A stretch of DNA of 64,000 nucleotides from Roseiarcus sp035606915 (GCA_035606915.1 DATNDU010000057.1:1-64000); one strand, 5' to 3'; positions 51,701-60,459 are shown, numbered from the stretch's first letter. The notes: generated by a model not told the origin, from the letters alone. Numbers and translations: made by a program.

Positions 51701-52828
51701 GTGATCTCGGACAAGCTCGCCGAACCTCCCCCCGCCGGCGTCGCCGTGACGATGCGGCGGCGCGTGTTCTTCATCGCCGGCTTCGATCCGCGCGGCGTCG
51801 GGGGTTACTATCAAAGGCTGAGCGAGGCTGTGGCGCCGGTGGCCAGCGTCGGTCCGCTGGAGCGGCAGGGCGACAACGGCGCGCTCTGGCGCTGGCGTTC
51901 GATGTCGGCGGAGACGACATTCGAATTTCTGCAATGGGACGACATCGTTGATCGGCATTGGCGCGCCAAGGGGCGGCTTGGCGCGCAGGTCGCGGCGGCG
52001 CGCGCGCTGTTGGTCTACCATCGCTGCGGATTGCTGGCGCGCGCCGCCGACGGCGCGCGGGCGGTGCGTTGGGCGCTGCTGGCGATGGGGCTCGGCCCGC
52101 TCGTCATGGCGGTCGCGGCGCTCGTCTTCACGCTCGCCGTCGGCGGCCTCGGCGCTTGGGCGCTGCCTTACGGCGGCTGGTTGGCGGCGCCGGCATTGAT
52201 TGGCGCGCTCGTCGTCGGCGACCGCGCCTGGCGCAAACTTAATCTGGAATGGCTGGCCAAGGGCTTCGCCTGCATCGTCGAGACCGCCAAGGGCGAAGCG
52301 CCCTCTTGGGAGGCGCGCTGCGCCGCCTTCGCCGCCCGCATCGCCGAAGTCGAACGCGAGGCCGGGACGGACGAAATCGTCGTCGTCGGGCACAGCCTCG
52401 GCGCGATTCTGGCGATGATGACGCTCGCCCGTTACCTGGCGCTCGGCGAGCGACCGCGACGGCGCATCGTCTTCGCGACGCTTGGCAACATCATTCCTTT
52501 CTATACGTGGATCGAGCCCGGACGGCGCGCCATGCGCGAAGGCGAAGCGGTCGCCCGCTCGCCCTTCGTCGAATGGATCGACGTGACCTCGGGCTCCGAC
52601 CCGGCCTCGGCCTGCCGCATGGGCCCACTCGTCGGCGCCGATGTGCAAGTGACGCGCTGGGACCCGGAGTTTCATCGCATTCTGACGCCCGAGCGCTTCC
52701 GCCACATCCGCCGCCGCCCGCTCGACTTTCACTTTCAATATTTGAAGCCCGCCGACCGCGACGACGGCTTCGATCTCGTGCGCATGCTGGGCTCGGCGCG
52801 GCCGTTCTTTGCTGAGGCGCCGCGATGA
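51701..52828 (+). CDS. alpha/beta-hydrolase-like protein with internal membrane hairpin
   Basis: The 375-residue protein opens with RRRVFFIAGFDPRGVGGYY, then has two hydrophobic helices (about residues 125-175) and a soluble part with DEIVVVGHSLGAILAMMTLARYL, a classical G-H-S-L-G nucleophile elbow (Ser near 233). This looks like a membrane-bound lipase or esterase with its active site on one membrane face. The start is uncertain: GTG 51701 gives SDKLAEPP; ATG 51599 and ATG 51752 are in frame, none with a good ribosome site. Its stop overlaps the P450 start, so the two are coupled. Confidence 0.7.
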   Translation: MISDKLAEPPPAGVAVTMRRRVFFIAGFDPRGVGGYYQRLSEAVAPVASVGPLERQGDNGALWRWRSMSAETTFEFLQWDDIVDRHWRAKGRLGAQVAAARALLVYHRCGLLARAADGARAVRWALLAMGLGPLVMAVAALVFTLAVGGLGAWALPYGGWLAAPALIGALVVGDRAWRKLNLEWLAKGFACIVETAKGEAPSWEARCAAFAARIAEVEREAGTDEIVVVGHSLGAILAMMTLARYLALGERPRRRIVFATLGNIIPFYTWIEPGRRAMREGEAVARSPFVEWIDVTSGSDPASACRMGPLVGADVQVTRWDPEFHRILTPERFRHIRRRPLDFHFQYLKPADRDDGFDLVRMLGSARPFFAEAPR

Positions 52829-54243
52829 GCGCGTTCGTCCCCCCGCGCCCGGTCGCGCCGGAGCAGAGGGCTTCGGCGCTGGCGCGGGCGCGCCAGTTTC
52901 TCAATTCCGGGCTTTCGGTGTTCCTGCGCGGCTCCTACAATTTCATTGGCGTCAGCCGCCATCCGCTGCCGCGCATTCCGTTTCGGCCGCAGCGCATCAT
53001 CTATCTCGCGCGCGAGCCCCAGGCGATCCGTCAGGTGCTGGTGAGCGACGCGGCGCGCTATCCCAAGTCGCATCTGATGGATTCGATGCTGCGCGCCCTG
53101 ACCGGCTACAGCATCTTCGTCTCGAACGGCGAGGCGTGGCGGCGACAGCGCGCGATCATCGACCAGGCGTTCGCGAATGCGCGCGTGCGCGAAGTGTTCG
53201 GGTTGATGCGCGACGCTTGTGACGCGATGGGGGCGCGGCTTGCGGAACGCGCGGCCGAGAACGGCGGCTCCGTCATCGACGTCGATGTCGAAACCATGCA
53301 TTTCGCCGGCGACGTAATTTTCCGCACGCTCTATTCCGAGCCGATGAACGAGCGCGACGCGCACGAAATCTTCACGTCCTTCGAACGGTTCCAGCGCATC
53401 GCCTATGCGCACGGGTTCCTCGCGCTGCTCGGCGCGCCGACCTATTTTCTGCCTTCGCATTGGCGAGGATGGCGCGCCGCGGCGATCATCAGGCGCGCGC
53501 TGCAGCGTCCGATCGCGCGCCGGCTCGGCCGGATCGCGCGCGGCGAGCCGACGCCGGACAACGATATTCTCGCGACCCTGATCTCGGCCCCCGATCCCGT
53601 CACCGGGACCCGCTTCGACGAGAAAGAGTTGCTCGATGAGGTCGCCATGCTGTTTCTGGCGGGACACGAGACCTCGGCCGCCGCGCTCGGCTGGGCGCTC
53701 TATTTGATCGCCAATCGCCCGGACGTGCAGGCGCGCATGCGCGCTGAAATCGATGCTGCGCTCGACGACCGGGCGCCGGAATTCTCGGACATGCGCCGCA
53801 TGCCGTTCGTGCGCGACGTATTCCAGGAGACGCTGCGGCTCTATCCTCCGGTCGCGTTCCTGGCGCGCGACGCGGCGACGCCGACGCAACTCTGCGAGCA
53901 GGCGATCGAGGCGCACGCCCAGACCATCGTGCCGACTTGGCTCATGCATCGTCACGGCGTCTATTGGAGCGACGCCAATCAGTTCGATCCCGACCGGTTC
54001 GCCGACCCGGCAACGAAATCGGCGCGCGCCTGCGCCTTCCTGCCGTTCAGCATGGGGCCGCGCGTCTGCTCGGGAACCGCGTTTGCGATGCAGGAAGCGA
54101 CGCTGGCGTTGGCGGAGCTGCTGCGCCGCTTCGAATTCTCGCCCGTGCCCGGCCACACGCCGGAGCCGGTGTCGCGGCTGACCTTGCGCTCGGCCAACGG
54201 TCTGCCGCTGAGGATCCAACGGCGCAAGGACCGACGCGGCTAG
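52825..54243 (+). CDS. cytochrome P450
   Basis: The 472-residue P450 has the I-helix oxygen-binding motif AGHETSA (near residue 280), the K-helix ExxR in FQETLRLYPPVAFLARDA, and the haem-ligand signature FLPFSMGPRVCSG with Cys415. No transmembrane anchor is evident, so it is soluble. The E-T-L-R-L-Y-P-P region is typical of fatty-acid or CYP102/CYP4-like P450s, but the substrate is not predictable. ATG 52825 overlaps the stop of the hydrolase gene (ATGA). No ferredoxin or reductase partner is adjacent. Confidence 0.93.
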   Translation: MSAFVPPRPVAPEQRASALARARQFLNSGLSVFLRGSYNFIGVSRHPLPRIPFRPQRIIYLAREPQAIRQVLVSDAARYPKSHLMDSMLRALTGYSIFVSNGEAWRRQRAIIDQAFANARVREVFGLMRDACDAMGARLAERAAENGGSVIDVDVETMHFAGDVIFRTLYSEPMNERDAHEIFTSFERFQRIAYAHGFLALLGAPTYFLPSHWRGWRAAAIIRRALQRPIARRLGRIARGEPTPDNDILATLISAPDPVTGTRFDEKELLDEVAMLFLAGHETSAAALGWALYLIANRPDVQARMRAEIDAALDDRAPEFSDMRRMPFVRDVFQETLRLYPPVAFLARDAATPTQLCEQAIEAHAQTIVPTWLMHRHGVYWSDANQFDPDRFADPATKSARACAFLPFSMGPRVCSGTAFAMQEATLALAELLRRFEFSPVPGHTPEPVSRLTLRSANGLPLRIQRRKDRRG

Positions 54244-54268
54244 CGCAGTCGCCGATCGAGTTGAACCG

Positions 54269-54298
54269 CCGTCTTTGCAAGCGAAGCGAAGCCATCCA
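54269..54298. repeat. degenerate dispersed repeat (AGCGAAGCGAAGC type)
   Basis: CCGTCTTTGCAAGCGAAGCG continuing to CCATCCA resembles the intergenic element of Hyphomicrobiales usually read as CGTCATTGCGAGCGAAGCGAAGCAATCC, with a few changes. It lies in the 145-bp gap between the P450 gene and the next ORF. It carries no gene. Confidence 0.5.
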
Positions 54299-54388
54299 TT
54301 CGGCGCTTACATGCGCCCCAGTTTGCATTCCTGTTCCAGAGTTCGCATAACGACAGGCAATGGCAGCGCCTTCAGGGTATAGATTGCT

Positions 54389-54904
54389 TTGACGAAGCCG
54401 GACTTGCGGTCGCTTTGCATAAGCGCGATGGTTTCTTTGCTCGCCTGCGGCTCGGTTTTCGCAGGCACGGCCGAGCGCGATCAGGGTTGGGACAAGCTGA
54501 TCGCGCAGGCGCAGGCGCATGGCGGCGTCGAAACCAAATTGGACAAGAGCGCCTCATACATTTTCCAGCGGCCCGATGGCTCCTATGTCAGTTTTACGCG
54601 GCTGCTCGCGACCGACAAGGGTCGCTCGGTCTGTCTCATCGCCAAAGATCAGAACGCCACCGCCTGCGTCGATTGGGCCACTGGCAAGTTGACGCTCGGC
54701 AATCGCGCCGATCCGGCGACGCCGTGGAAATTCCGCTCGATCGCATCGCTTGACGCCTTCGAGGCCGAGCAGCCGGGCTTTTTCGAGAAATTGCTGTCGA
54801 CCATCAAGGGTCTCGCTTTGTCCGCCCGGCGTTCGCGCCGAACCGGCGCCGGCGGCTATTGGCGATACCGGAACGGCAACATGAATTGGGCCAACGCCTA
54901 TTAG
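54389..54904 (+). CDS. predicted exported protein of unknown function
   Basis: A 171-residue frame begins at TTG 54389 with a signal peptide (SLCISAMVSLLACGSVFAGT) and a mature part containing RPDGSYVSFTRLLATDKGRSVCLIAKDQNATACVDWATGKL, with a Cys pair that could form a disulfide. A repeat of short basic residues and an aromatic tail (GGYWRYRNGNMNWANAY) end it. I recognise no family. Codon use matches its neighbours. It precedes the second H4MPT gene block by 46 bp on the same strand; the start has no strong ribosome site. Confidence 0.6.
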   Translation: MTKPDLRSLCISAMVSLLACGSVFAGTAERDQGWDKLIAQAQAHGGVETKLDKSASYIFQRPDGSYVSFTRLLATDKGRSVCLIAKDQNATACVDWATGKLTLGNRADPATPWKFRSIASLDAFEAEQPGFFEKLLSTIKGLALSARRSRRTGAGGYWRYRNGNMNWANAY

Positions 54905-54950
54905 CCGGGGCTTGCCGTCGCTCGCGCCCAACTCTACCTGCGGGCGCAGT

Positions 54951-55553
54951 ATGAAACCCCTGATTGTCCTCAAACTCGGCGGCGCACAGGCGCGCGGCGG
55001 CCGCCTCGGCGAATGGCTTGACGCGATCTCCGCCCACGCCGGGCGCCTGGTTGTCGTTCCTGGCGGCGGTCCGTTCGCCGACGCCGTGCGCGCCACACAA
55101 AATGAGATCGGCTTTGATGATATCGCCGCGCATGAGATGGCGATGATGGCGATGAGCCAGTTCGGCCGCGCGCTGGCGAGTCTGAGGCCTGGATTTGAGC
55201 TTGCCGGCTCGCAGACGGCGTTGCGTGACGCGCTGCGGCGCGGCAGGACGCCGATCTGGTCGCCAGAACGCATGGCGCTGGCGGCGGGGCTGCGGGCGAG
55301 TTGGGATTTGACTTCCGACAGCCTCGCCGTCTGGCTCGCGGGTCAACTCGGCGCCGAGCGGCTGATCCTGGTCAAGCATGGGCTGCCGGGCTCGGCCGCC
55401 GAGCTTGTTCGTGGCGGCGTCGTCGATCCCTTGTTTCCGGTCTATCTCGCCAAGACGGGGGTTCGCGCCTTTCTCGCCGCGCCGGATTCCGCCGCTCAGC
55501 TTGCGGAAGGGCTCGACGGCGCGGCCTTCGCCGAGATACGGCTTGACGCATGA
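54951..55553 (+). CDS. amino-acid-kinase-fold protein of the H4MPT/methylofuran gene set
   Basis: The 200-residue protein has the amino acid kinase fold: LIVLKLGGAQARGGRLGEWL (phosphate-binding lysine and glycines), RLVVVPGGGPFADAVRATQ, and AERLILVKHGLPGSAAEL. It is shorter than aspartokinase or glutamate kinase. Such kinases accompany the H4MPT genes in methylotrophs (orf19-22 region) and may phosphorylate an intermediate of H4MPT or methylofuran; the substrate is not known. Start ATG 54951; stop overlaps the flavoprotein start (ATGA). First of five coupled genes. Confidence 0.8.
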   Translation: MKPLIVLKLGGAQARGGRLGEWLDAISAHAGRLVVVPGGGPFADAVRATQNEIGFDDIAAHEMAMMAMSQFGRALASLRPGFELAGSQTALRDALRRGRTPIWSPERMALAAGLRASWDLTSDSLAVWLAGQLGAERLILVKHGLPGSAAELVRGGVVDPLFPVYLAKTGVRAFLAAPDSAAQLAEGLDGAAFAEIRLDA

Positions 55554-56095
55554 GCAAACCCAAGACGCCACGCTGGGCGTGGGCGATCACCGGCTCCGGC
55601 CACTACATACGAGAGACCTTCGCGCTGGTGCGCGATCTGCCCGACCTCGACCTCTTCCTCAGCAAGGCGGCGGCGGAAGTGCTGCGCATGTACAAGCAGG
55701 AGTTGAACCTGCCCAAGACCTGCCGCGTGTTCCAGGACAGGACGGCGAGCGCCGCGCCGATTGGCCAGTTCTATTACGGCGTCTATCACAGCGTCGTCGT
55801 TGCGCCCGCGACCTCCAACGCGGTGGCGAAGTTTGTTTATGGCGTCTCCGACGATCTGGTCTCCAATGTGTTCGCTCACGCTGGCAAGACGCGCGTGCCG
55901 ATCATCGTCTTTGCCTGCGACACCGCGCCGGAATTGCTGACCGAAGCGCCGAAGGGCATGGTGAAGGTCTACCCACGCCCCATCGACCTCGAAAACCGCG
56001 AAAAGCTCGGCCGTTTCGCCGGTGTGACCGCGGTCGATTCTCCGAGCGAGCTCGCCGAAGCGATTGCGCGTCGGCGCGCCGACCTCGCCTTATGA
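55550..56095 (+). CDS. DmrB/AfpA-type flavoprotein of the H4MPT gene set
   Basis: The 181-residue protein is a Rossmann-like flavoprotein: WAWAITGSGHYIRETFALV, VFQDRTASAAPIGQFYYGVYHSVVVAPATSNAVAKFVYGVSDDLVSNVFAHAGK and VPIIVFACDT. The FYYGVYHSVVVAPATSN segment is typical of the archaeoflavoprotein and DmrB groups. DmrB proteins reduce dihydromethanopterin to H4MPT in some bacteria and archaea, so this gene may do the last reduction in H4MPT synthesis here; no DHFR-like dmrA is in the window. Overlaps at both ends with its neighbours (ATGA). Confidence 0.83.
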   Translation: MSKPKTPRWAWAITGSGHYIRETFALVRDLPDLDLFLSKAAAEVLRMYKQELNLPKTCRVFQDRTASAAPIGQFYYGVYHSVVVAPATSNAVAKFVYGVSDDLVSNVFAHAGKTRVPIIVFACDTAPELLTEAPKGMVKVYPRPIDLENREKLGRFAGVTAVDSPSELAEAIARRRADLAL

Positions 56096-57471
56096 GCGAG
56101 CGTCTGCTGTTCGTCACGGGGCGGCTGGCGAGGCCTCGGCTCGAAGCCGTGCTCGCCGCGATGGCGCCGCCGTTCGCCTATGAAATCCTCGACATTGGCG
56201 TGAAGGTCGCGGCGCTGATGACCGAGCCGATCCTGATGAATCGGCTGCCGCGCCCGCTGCCGGCGAGTCGCGTGGTGCTGCCCGGCCGTTGCCGGGCCGA
56301 TCTTGACCGTCTCGCGCAGGCCTTTGGCGCCAGCTTCGAGCGTGGGCCCGATGAGGTGAAGGATCTTCCGGTCTATTTCGGCAAAGGCGGCGGGCCGCCC
56401 GATCTCTCGCGACACGATCTGCGCATCTTCGCCGAAATCGTCGACGCCTCGGCGCTGTCGCTCGACGCGCTGAGCGCGCGCGCGGGCATTCTGCGCCAGG
56501 CTGGGGCCGACGTGATTGATCTCGGCTGCCTGCCCGACACTCCGTTCCCGCATCTCGAAGAGGCGGTGCGGCGGCTTAAGACGCTGGGCTATGCCGTTAG
56601 CGTCGATTCCGCCAATCCGGAAGAGCTCCGGCGTGGCGCAGCGGCGGGGGCGGACTATTTGCTAAGCCTGACCGAACATACGCTCGACCTCGCCGGCGCC
56701 TCGCGCCCGGTGTTGATCCCGGCCAGCCACGGCGATCTCGACTCGCTCGTGCGCGCCTACGAGCAGGCGCAGCCGTTGCGGCCGATCCTCGATCCGATCC
56801 TCGACCCCATCCATTTCGGCTTTTCCGACTCGCTTTCCCGCTACCGCGAGTTGCGCAAGCGCTTGCCGGAAGCCGAGATGATGATGGGGACCGGGAATCT
56901 GACCGAACTGACCGAGGCCGACAGCGCCGGCGTCACCGCCATGCTGCTCGGGGTCTGCTCGGAGTTGCACATCGCCAATGCGCTGACCGTGCAGGTGAGC
57001 CCGCATACGCGCCGCACGGTCGAGGAGCATGACGCGGCGCGGCGCCTGCTGTTCGCCGCGCGGCGTGACCACAGCCTGCCCAAGGGCTACGGCGGCGCGC
57101 TGTTGCAGATTCACGACCGCTCGCCGTTTCCCAATACGCCGGCCGAGATCGAGGCCGCCGCGGCGCAGGTGAAGGACGACAATTTTCGCATCGAGGTCGC
57201 CGTCGACGGCATCCATGTCTTCAATAGGCAAGGCCATTGGATCGCGACCGACGCCCTGGCGCTGTTCGACAAGCTTGGCGTCGAGAAGGATGGCGCGCAC
57301 GCCTTCTATCTCGGCGCCGAATTGCAGAAGGCGGAGATCGCCTTTCGCCTCGGCAAGCGTTACGTGCAGGACCAACCGCTCCGTTGGGGCGTCGCCGCCG
57401 ACCGCCCGTCCGAGGACCGCACGCGCCTCGCCTCGGCCGGCCACACTCTGCGCGCCAAGGCGGGAAGCTGA
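56092..57471 (+). CDS. dihydropteroate-synthase-like protein of the H4MPT gene set
   Basis: The 459-residue protein has a central pterin-binding TIM barrel: DASALSLDALSARAGILRQAGADVIDLGCLPDTPFPHLEEAV (residues about 120-165), SVDSANPEELRRGAAAGADYLLSLTE, VLIPASHGD and DPIHFGFSDSLSRYRELRKRLP with MMGTGNLTELT. An N-terminal domain and a C-terminal extension distinguish it from FolP. In archaea related proteins are proposed to join the pterin with a ribofuranosyl-aniline during methanopterin synthesis, unlike folate, which uses p-aminobenzoate. ATG 56092 overlaps the flavoprotein stop. The activity here is inference. Confidence 0.83.
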   Translation: MSERLLFVTGRLARPRLEAVLAAMAPPFAYEILDIGVKVAALMTEPILMNRLPRPLPASRVVLPGRCRADLDRLAQAFGASFERGPDEVKDLPVYFGKGGGPPDLSRHDLRIFAEIVDASALSLDALSARAGILRQAGADVIDLGCLPDTPFPHLEEAVRRLKTLGYAVSVDSANPEELRRGAAAGADYLLSLTEHTLDLAGASRPVLIPASHGDLDSLVRAYEQAQPLRPILDPILDPIHFGFSDSLSRYRELRKRLPEAEMMMGTGNLTELTEADSAGVTAMLLGVCSELHIANALTVQVSPHTRRTVEEHDAARRLLFAARRDHSLPKGYGGALLQIHDRSPFPNTPAEIEAAAAQVKDDNFRIEVAVDGIHVFNRQGHWIATDALALFDKLGVEKDGAHAFYLGAELQKAEIAFRLGKRYVQDQPLRWGVAADRPSEDRTRLASAGHTLRAKAGS

Positions 57472-57472
57472 C

Positions 57473-58027
57473 ATGCCGCTGATCCGCGAGACGATCGTCG
57501 TCACCGCCGACGCCAGCGGGCGCGCCCATATCGCGCCGCTCGGTCTCATCGCTGAGGGCGAACACTGGATCATCGCGCCGTTCCGACCGTCGACGACGTT
57601 GGAGAATCTGCGCGCCCGGCCCTTTGCCGTCGCCAATCTCACCGACGATGCGCGTGTTTTCGCGGGCTGTCTGACCGGCCGGCGCGACTGGCCGCTGGTC
57701 GCCGTCGACGCCGGGTTTCGGCTCGCCGAAACGTTGGCGCATTGGCAGCTACAGGTGGTCGAGGTGCGCGAGGATGCGCTGCGCCCGCGTTTTGTCTGCC
57801 GAGTCGCGCATGCGGAGGCGCACGCACCCTTCGGCGGCTTCAATCGCGCCTTCGCGGCCGTGATCGAGGCCGCCGTTCTCACCAGCCGGCTCGATCTGCT
57901 GCCGCGCGCCGAGATCGAAGCCGAGTTCGCGCGCCTGAAGGTCATCGTCGCCAAGACCGCTGGGCCCCGCGAGGCGGAGGCCTTCGGCTGGCTTGAGGCG
58001 AGAGTGGCGGCTGAAGGAGGCGCGTGA
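57473..58027 (+). CDS. DUF447 family protein of the H4MPT gene set
   Basis: The 184-residue protein matches DUF447: LIRETIVVTADASGRAHIAPLGLIAEGEHWIIAPFRPSTTLENLRARPFAVANLTDD, then LAETLAHWQLQVVEVREDALRPRFVCRVAHAE. The fold is predicted to be a flavin-type split barrel, as in flavin reductases, with a C-terminal helical part. It travels with H4MPT genes in methylotrophs and methanogens. It starts 1 bp after the preceding stop. No reaction is known; an FMN- or pterin-related role is inference. Confidence 0.85.
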   Translation: MPLIRETIVVTADASGRAHIAPLGLIAEGEHWIIAPFRPSTTLENLRARPFAVANLTDDARVFAGCLTGRRDWPLVAVDAGFRLAETLAHWQLQVVEVREDALRPRFVCRVAHAEAHAPFGGFNRAFAAVIEAAVLTSRLDLLPRAEIEAEFARLKVIVAKTAGPREAEAFGWLEARVAAEGGA

Positions 58028-58698
58028 TGCAGGTGATTCCAGTTCTGGACTTGATCGAGGGGCTCGTGGTGCGCGCCAAAATGGGCGATCGCGACGCTTA
58101 TCGGCCCATCGAGTCGCCGCTGTCGGCGACCGCCGATCCCGTCGACGTGACGAGAGGGCTGATGCGGCTCGGCCGCTTCCCGACGCTCTATATCGCCGAT
58201 CTCGACGCCATTCGCGGCCGCGGCGACAATTTCGCCGCGCTCGCCCGGCTGCGCCAAGCGTTTGCCGATGTCGAGCTTTGGATCGACAATGGCGCGGCGA
58301 CGTCGGCGATGGTCGAGGCGACGCAGCGTTATGGCGTTGCCGTGCTCGGCAGCGAATCGCAAAGCGATGCGACGCTCGTCGCCTCGCGCGCCGACGCGCT
58401 GCTGTCGTTGGATTTCCGTGGCGAAGCGTTTCAGGGGCCGCCGGAGTTGCTGTCGCAGCCGAAGCTGTGGCCGAATCGGGTGATCGTGATGACGCTGCAT
58501 CGTATCGGCGGCGCGACGGGCCCGGATCTTGAGCGCCTGGCGGCGATCCGCGCCCGCGCCGGCGGGCGCCGGATCTACGCGGCGGGCGGCGTCCGCGACG
58601 CCGCCGACCTCGCCGCGCTAAAGGCTGTCGGGGCTGCGGGCGTGCTGGCGGCGAGCGCTTTGCACGACGGCCGCATCGGGCCGGCGGATTGGGCGTAA
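58027..58698 (+). CDS. HisA-like TIM-barrel protein of the H4MPT gene set
   Basis: The 223-residue protein resembles HisA/HisF phosphoribosyl isomerases: VIPVLDLIEGLVVRAKMGDR, TLYIADLDAIRGRG, LWIDNGAATSAMVEA, IVMTLHRIGGATGPDLERL and IYAAGGVRDAADLAALKAVGAAGVLAASALHDG with the C-terminal phosphate loop. Histidine synthesis genes are not here, and a HisA paralogue next to archaeal-type cofactor genes is a known feature of methylotroph H4MPT clusters. It may isomerise a phosphosugar during pterin or methylofuran synthesis. ATG 58027 overlaps the DUF447 stop. Confidence 0.84.
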   Translation: MQVIPVLDLIEGLVVRAKMGDRDAYRPIESPLSATADPVDVTRGLMRLGRFPTLYIADLDAIRGRGDNFAALARLRQAFADVELWIDNGAATSAMVEATQRYGVAVLGSESQSDATLVASRADALLSLDFRGEAFQGPPELLSQPKLWPNRVIVMTLHRIGGATGPDLERLAAIRARAGGRRIYAAGGVRDAADLAALKAVGAAGVLAASALHDGRIGPADWA

Positions 58699-58705
58699 CG
58701 GGAAA

Positions 58706-59834
58706 TCAGTCCACGTCCTCGACCTGCGCTGTGCGGCCGCTGAGTTTTTGCGCCAGCGACGCTTCCATGAAATCGTCGAGGCCGCCGTCGAGGACTTCCG
58801 ACGGCGTGCCGGAGGTATGGCCGGTGCGCAAGTCCTTGACCATCTGATACGGTTGCAGGACGTAGGAGCGGATCTGATGGCCCCAGCCGATTTCGGTCTT
58901 CGAGGCCGCATCGGCGCTCACCGCCGCTTCGCGTTTCTCAAGCTCCTTTTCGTAAAGCCGTGCGCGCAGCATGTTCCAGGCGGTGGCGCGATTCTTATGC
59001 TGCGAGCGCTCCATCTGGCAGGCGACGACGATGCCGGTCGGCATATGCGTGATACGAACCGCCGACTCGGTCTTGTTGACGTGCTGGCCGCCGGCGCCAG
59101 ATGCGCGGTAGGTGTCGATCTTACAATCGCTCTCATTGACGTCGATCACGATGCGATCGTCGACCACGGGATAGACCCATACCGAGGCGAAACTGGTGTG
59201 CCGGCGCGCGTTGGAATCGAACGGCGAAATACGCACGAGGCGATGAACGCCGGATTCCGTCTTCAGCCAGCCATGCGCGTTGTAGCCCTTGACGACGATG
59301 GTGGCGGACTTGACGCCCGCTTCGTCTCCGGCGGTCTCTTCGATCACCTCGACCTCGAAGCCGCGCCGCTCGCCCCAACGCACGTACATGCGCAGCAACA
59401 TGCGCGCCCAGTCGCAGCTTTCGGTGCCGCCGGCCCCGGAATGGACCTCCAAATAGCTGTCGTTGGCGTCCGCTTCGCCTGACAACAGCGCCTCAAGCTG
59501 GCGGCGATCGCCTTCCGCCTTCAAGGCGCGCAGCGCGGCGAGGCCTTCCTGCTCGGTCGCCTCGTCGCCTTCGGACTCGCCGAGTTCGACCAGAATCGCG
59601 CCGTCGTCGAGCTCACGCTCGAGCTTCGCCAGGGCACCGAGCCGATCCTCAAGCACAGTGCGCTCGCGCATCAGCTTTTGCGCAGCTTCGGCGTCGTTCC
59701 AGAAATCGGGATGTTCGGATTTGGCGTTCAGTTCGGCGAGGCGGCGCGTCGAAGATTCGACGTCAAAGATGCCTCCTCAGCAGTCCCATGGACTGCTTGA
59801 TGTCATGAACCAGAGTCTCGGCTTCAGCGCGCAT
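58706..59834 (-). CDS. prfB: peptide chain release factor 2 (programmed +1 frameshift)
   Basis: RF2 ends translation at UGA and UAA. The first 23 codons run from ATG 59834 to a UGA (59765-59763) in the context CTT TGA C; an AGGAGG sequence (59777-59772) sits 3 nt before CTT, exactly as in the autoregulatory RF2 frameshift. After a +1 shift the frame continues DVESSTRRLAELNAKSEHPDFWN and runs to 58706 with SPFDSNARRHTSF and the peptidyl-tRNA hydrolysis motif GAGGQ. Total about 376 residues. Low RF2 promotes the shift. It is not a pseudogene. Confidence 0.95.
59763..59777 (-). promoter_or_regulatory. prfB: prfB programmed +1 frameshift site
   Basis: Read on the minus strand: AGGAGG CAT CTT TGA C. 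The internal Shine-Dalgarno-like AGGAGG is 3 nt before CTT, the slippery codon, and the in-frame UGA is poor in termination context (followed by C). Spacing equals the known RF2 recoding signal. Confidence 0.95.
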
Positions 59835-59983
59835 GCGATGTCCTCTTGCGCGCCATGTAGAGGACCTGGACGACGGCGCCAAGGGGGCTCAAGCGTCCGC
59901 TTTCAACCGGATACGCGCTTTCAGCAGTCGCCGCGCCGCGCTTTTGCTCGAACACGGCCGCTGCGCTCAACTCCGGCAGGCGG

Positions 59984-60415
59984 CTAACGCACATCGTCCC
60001 CCGGGGCGGCTGGCGGTTCCGCGGCGCCGGCGATGCGTTCGACGAGGTCGAGCACCGTCTTGCGCAGCTTCGGATCCTTGATGGCGGAAAAGGCGCGGTT
60101 AAGTTGCAGACCCTCGGCCGTCGACAGGAAGTCCACGACATAGGCGTTGCCGGGATCCTCGTTGAAGCCGAGCCCCGGCGCTGGACTCGCCGGGGCGCCT
60201 TCGAAAAAGAACGACGGCGGCACTTCGAGCACGCGGGCGAGTTGTTGCAGACGACTGGCGCCGATGCGATTGGCGCCTTTCTCGTATTTCTGCACCTGCT
60301 GAAAAGTCACGTCGAGCGCGCCGGCCAGTTTGCTCTGGCTAAGGCCGACCATCAGCCGGCGCATCCGCACCCGCGCCCCGACATGACGGTCGATAGGGTT
60401 TGGGGTTTTGTTCAT
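59984..60415 (-). CDS. XRE family transcriptional regulator, PraR/PhrR type
   Basis: The 143-residue regulator begins MNKTPNPIDRHVGARVRMRR with a helix-turn-helix (residues about 15-75: VGLSQSKLAGALDVTFQQVQKYEKGANRIGASRLQQLARVLEVPPSFFFEG), then a C-terminal helical domain. This is the PraR/PhrR family of Hyphomicrobiales, whose members regulate surface attachment, quorum sensing or acid response. Start ATG 60415 gives the family N-terminus. A perfect palindrome GTTACGTAAC lies 45 bp upstream (60460-60469), a likely self-regulatory site. Its own targets are unknown here. Confidence 0.87.
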   Translation of the reverse strand: MNKTPNPIDRHVGARVRMRRLMVGLSQSKLAGALDVTFQQVQKYEKGANRIGASRLQQLARVLEVPPSFFFEGAPASPAPGLGFNEDPGNAYVVDFLSTAEGLQLNRAFSAIKDPKLRKTVLDLVERIAGAAEPPAAPGDDVR

Positions 60416-60459
60416 ATCAAGCCGGTCCCCTGCCACGCCCAGGCGAGCCGCCAATTAAC

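Noticed and set aside
55378..56091. The extension of the DHPS-like frame back through the flavoprotein gene.
   Set aside because: It is an alternate frame of the kinase and flavoprotein genes; the ATG at 56092 with ATGA overlap is the natural start.
59671..59834. Treating prfB as a broken gene because of the in-frame TGA.
   Set aside because: The TGA is in the standard RF2 programmed frameshift context.
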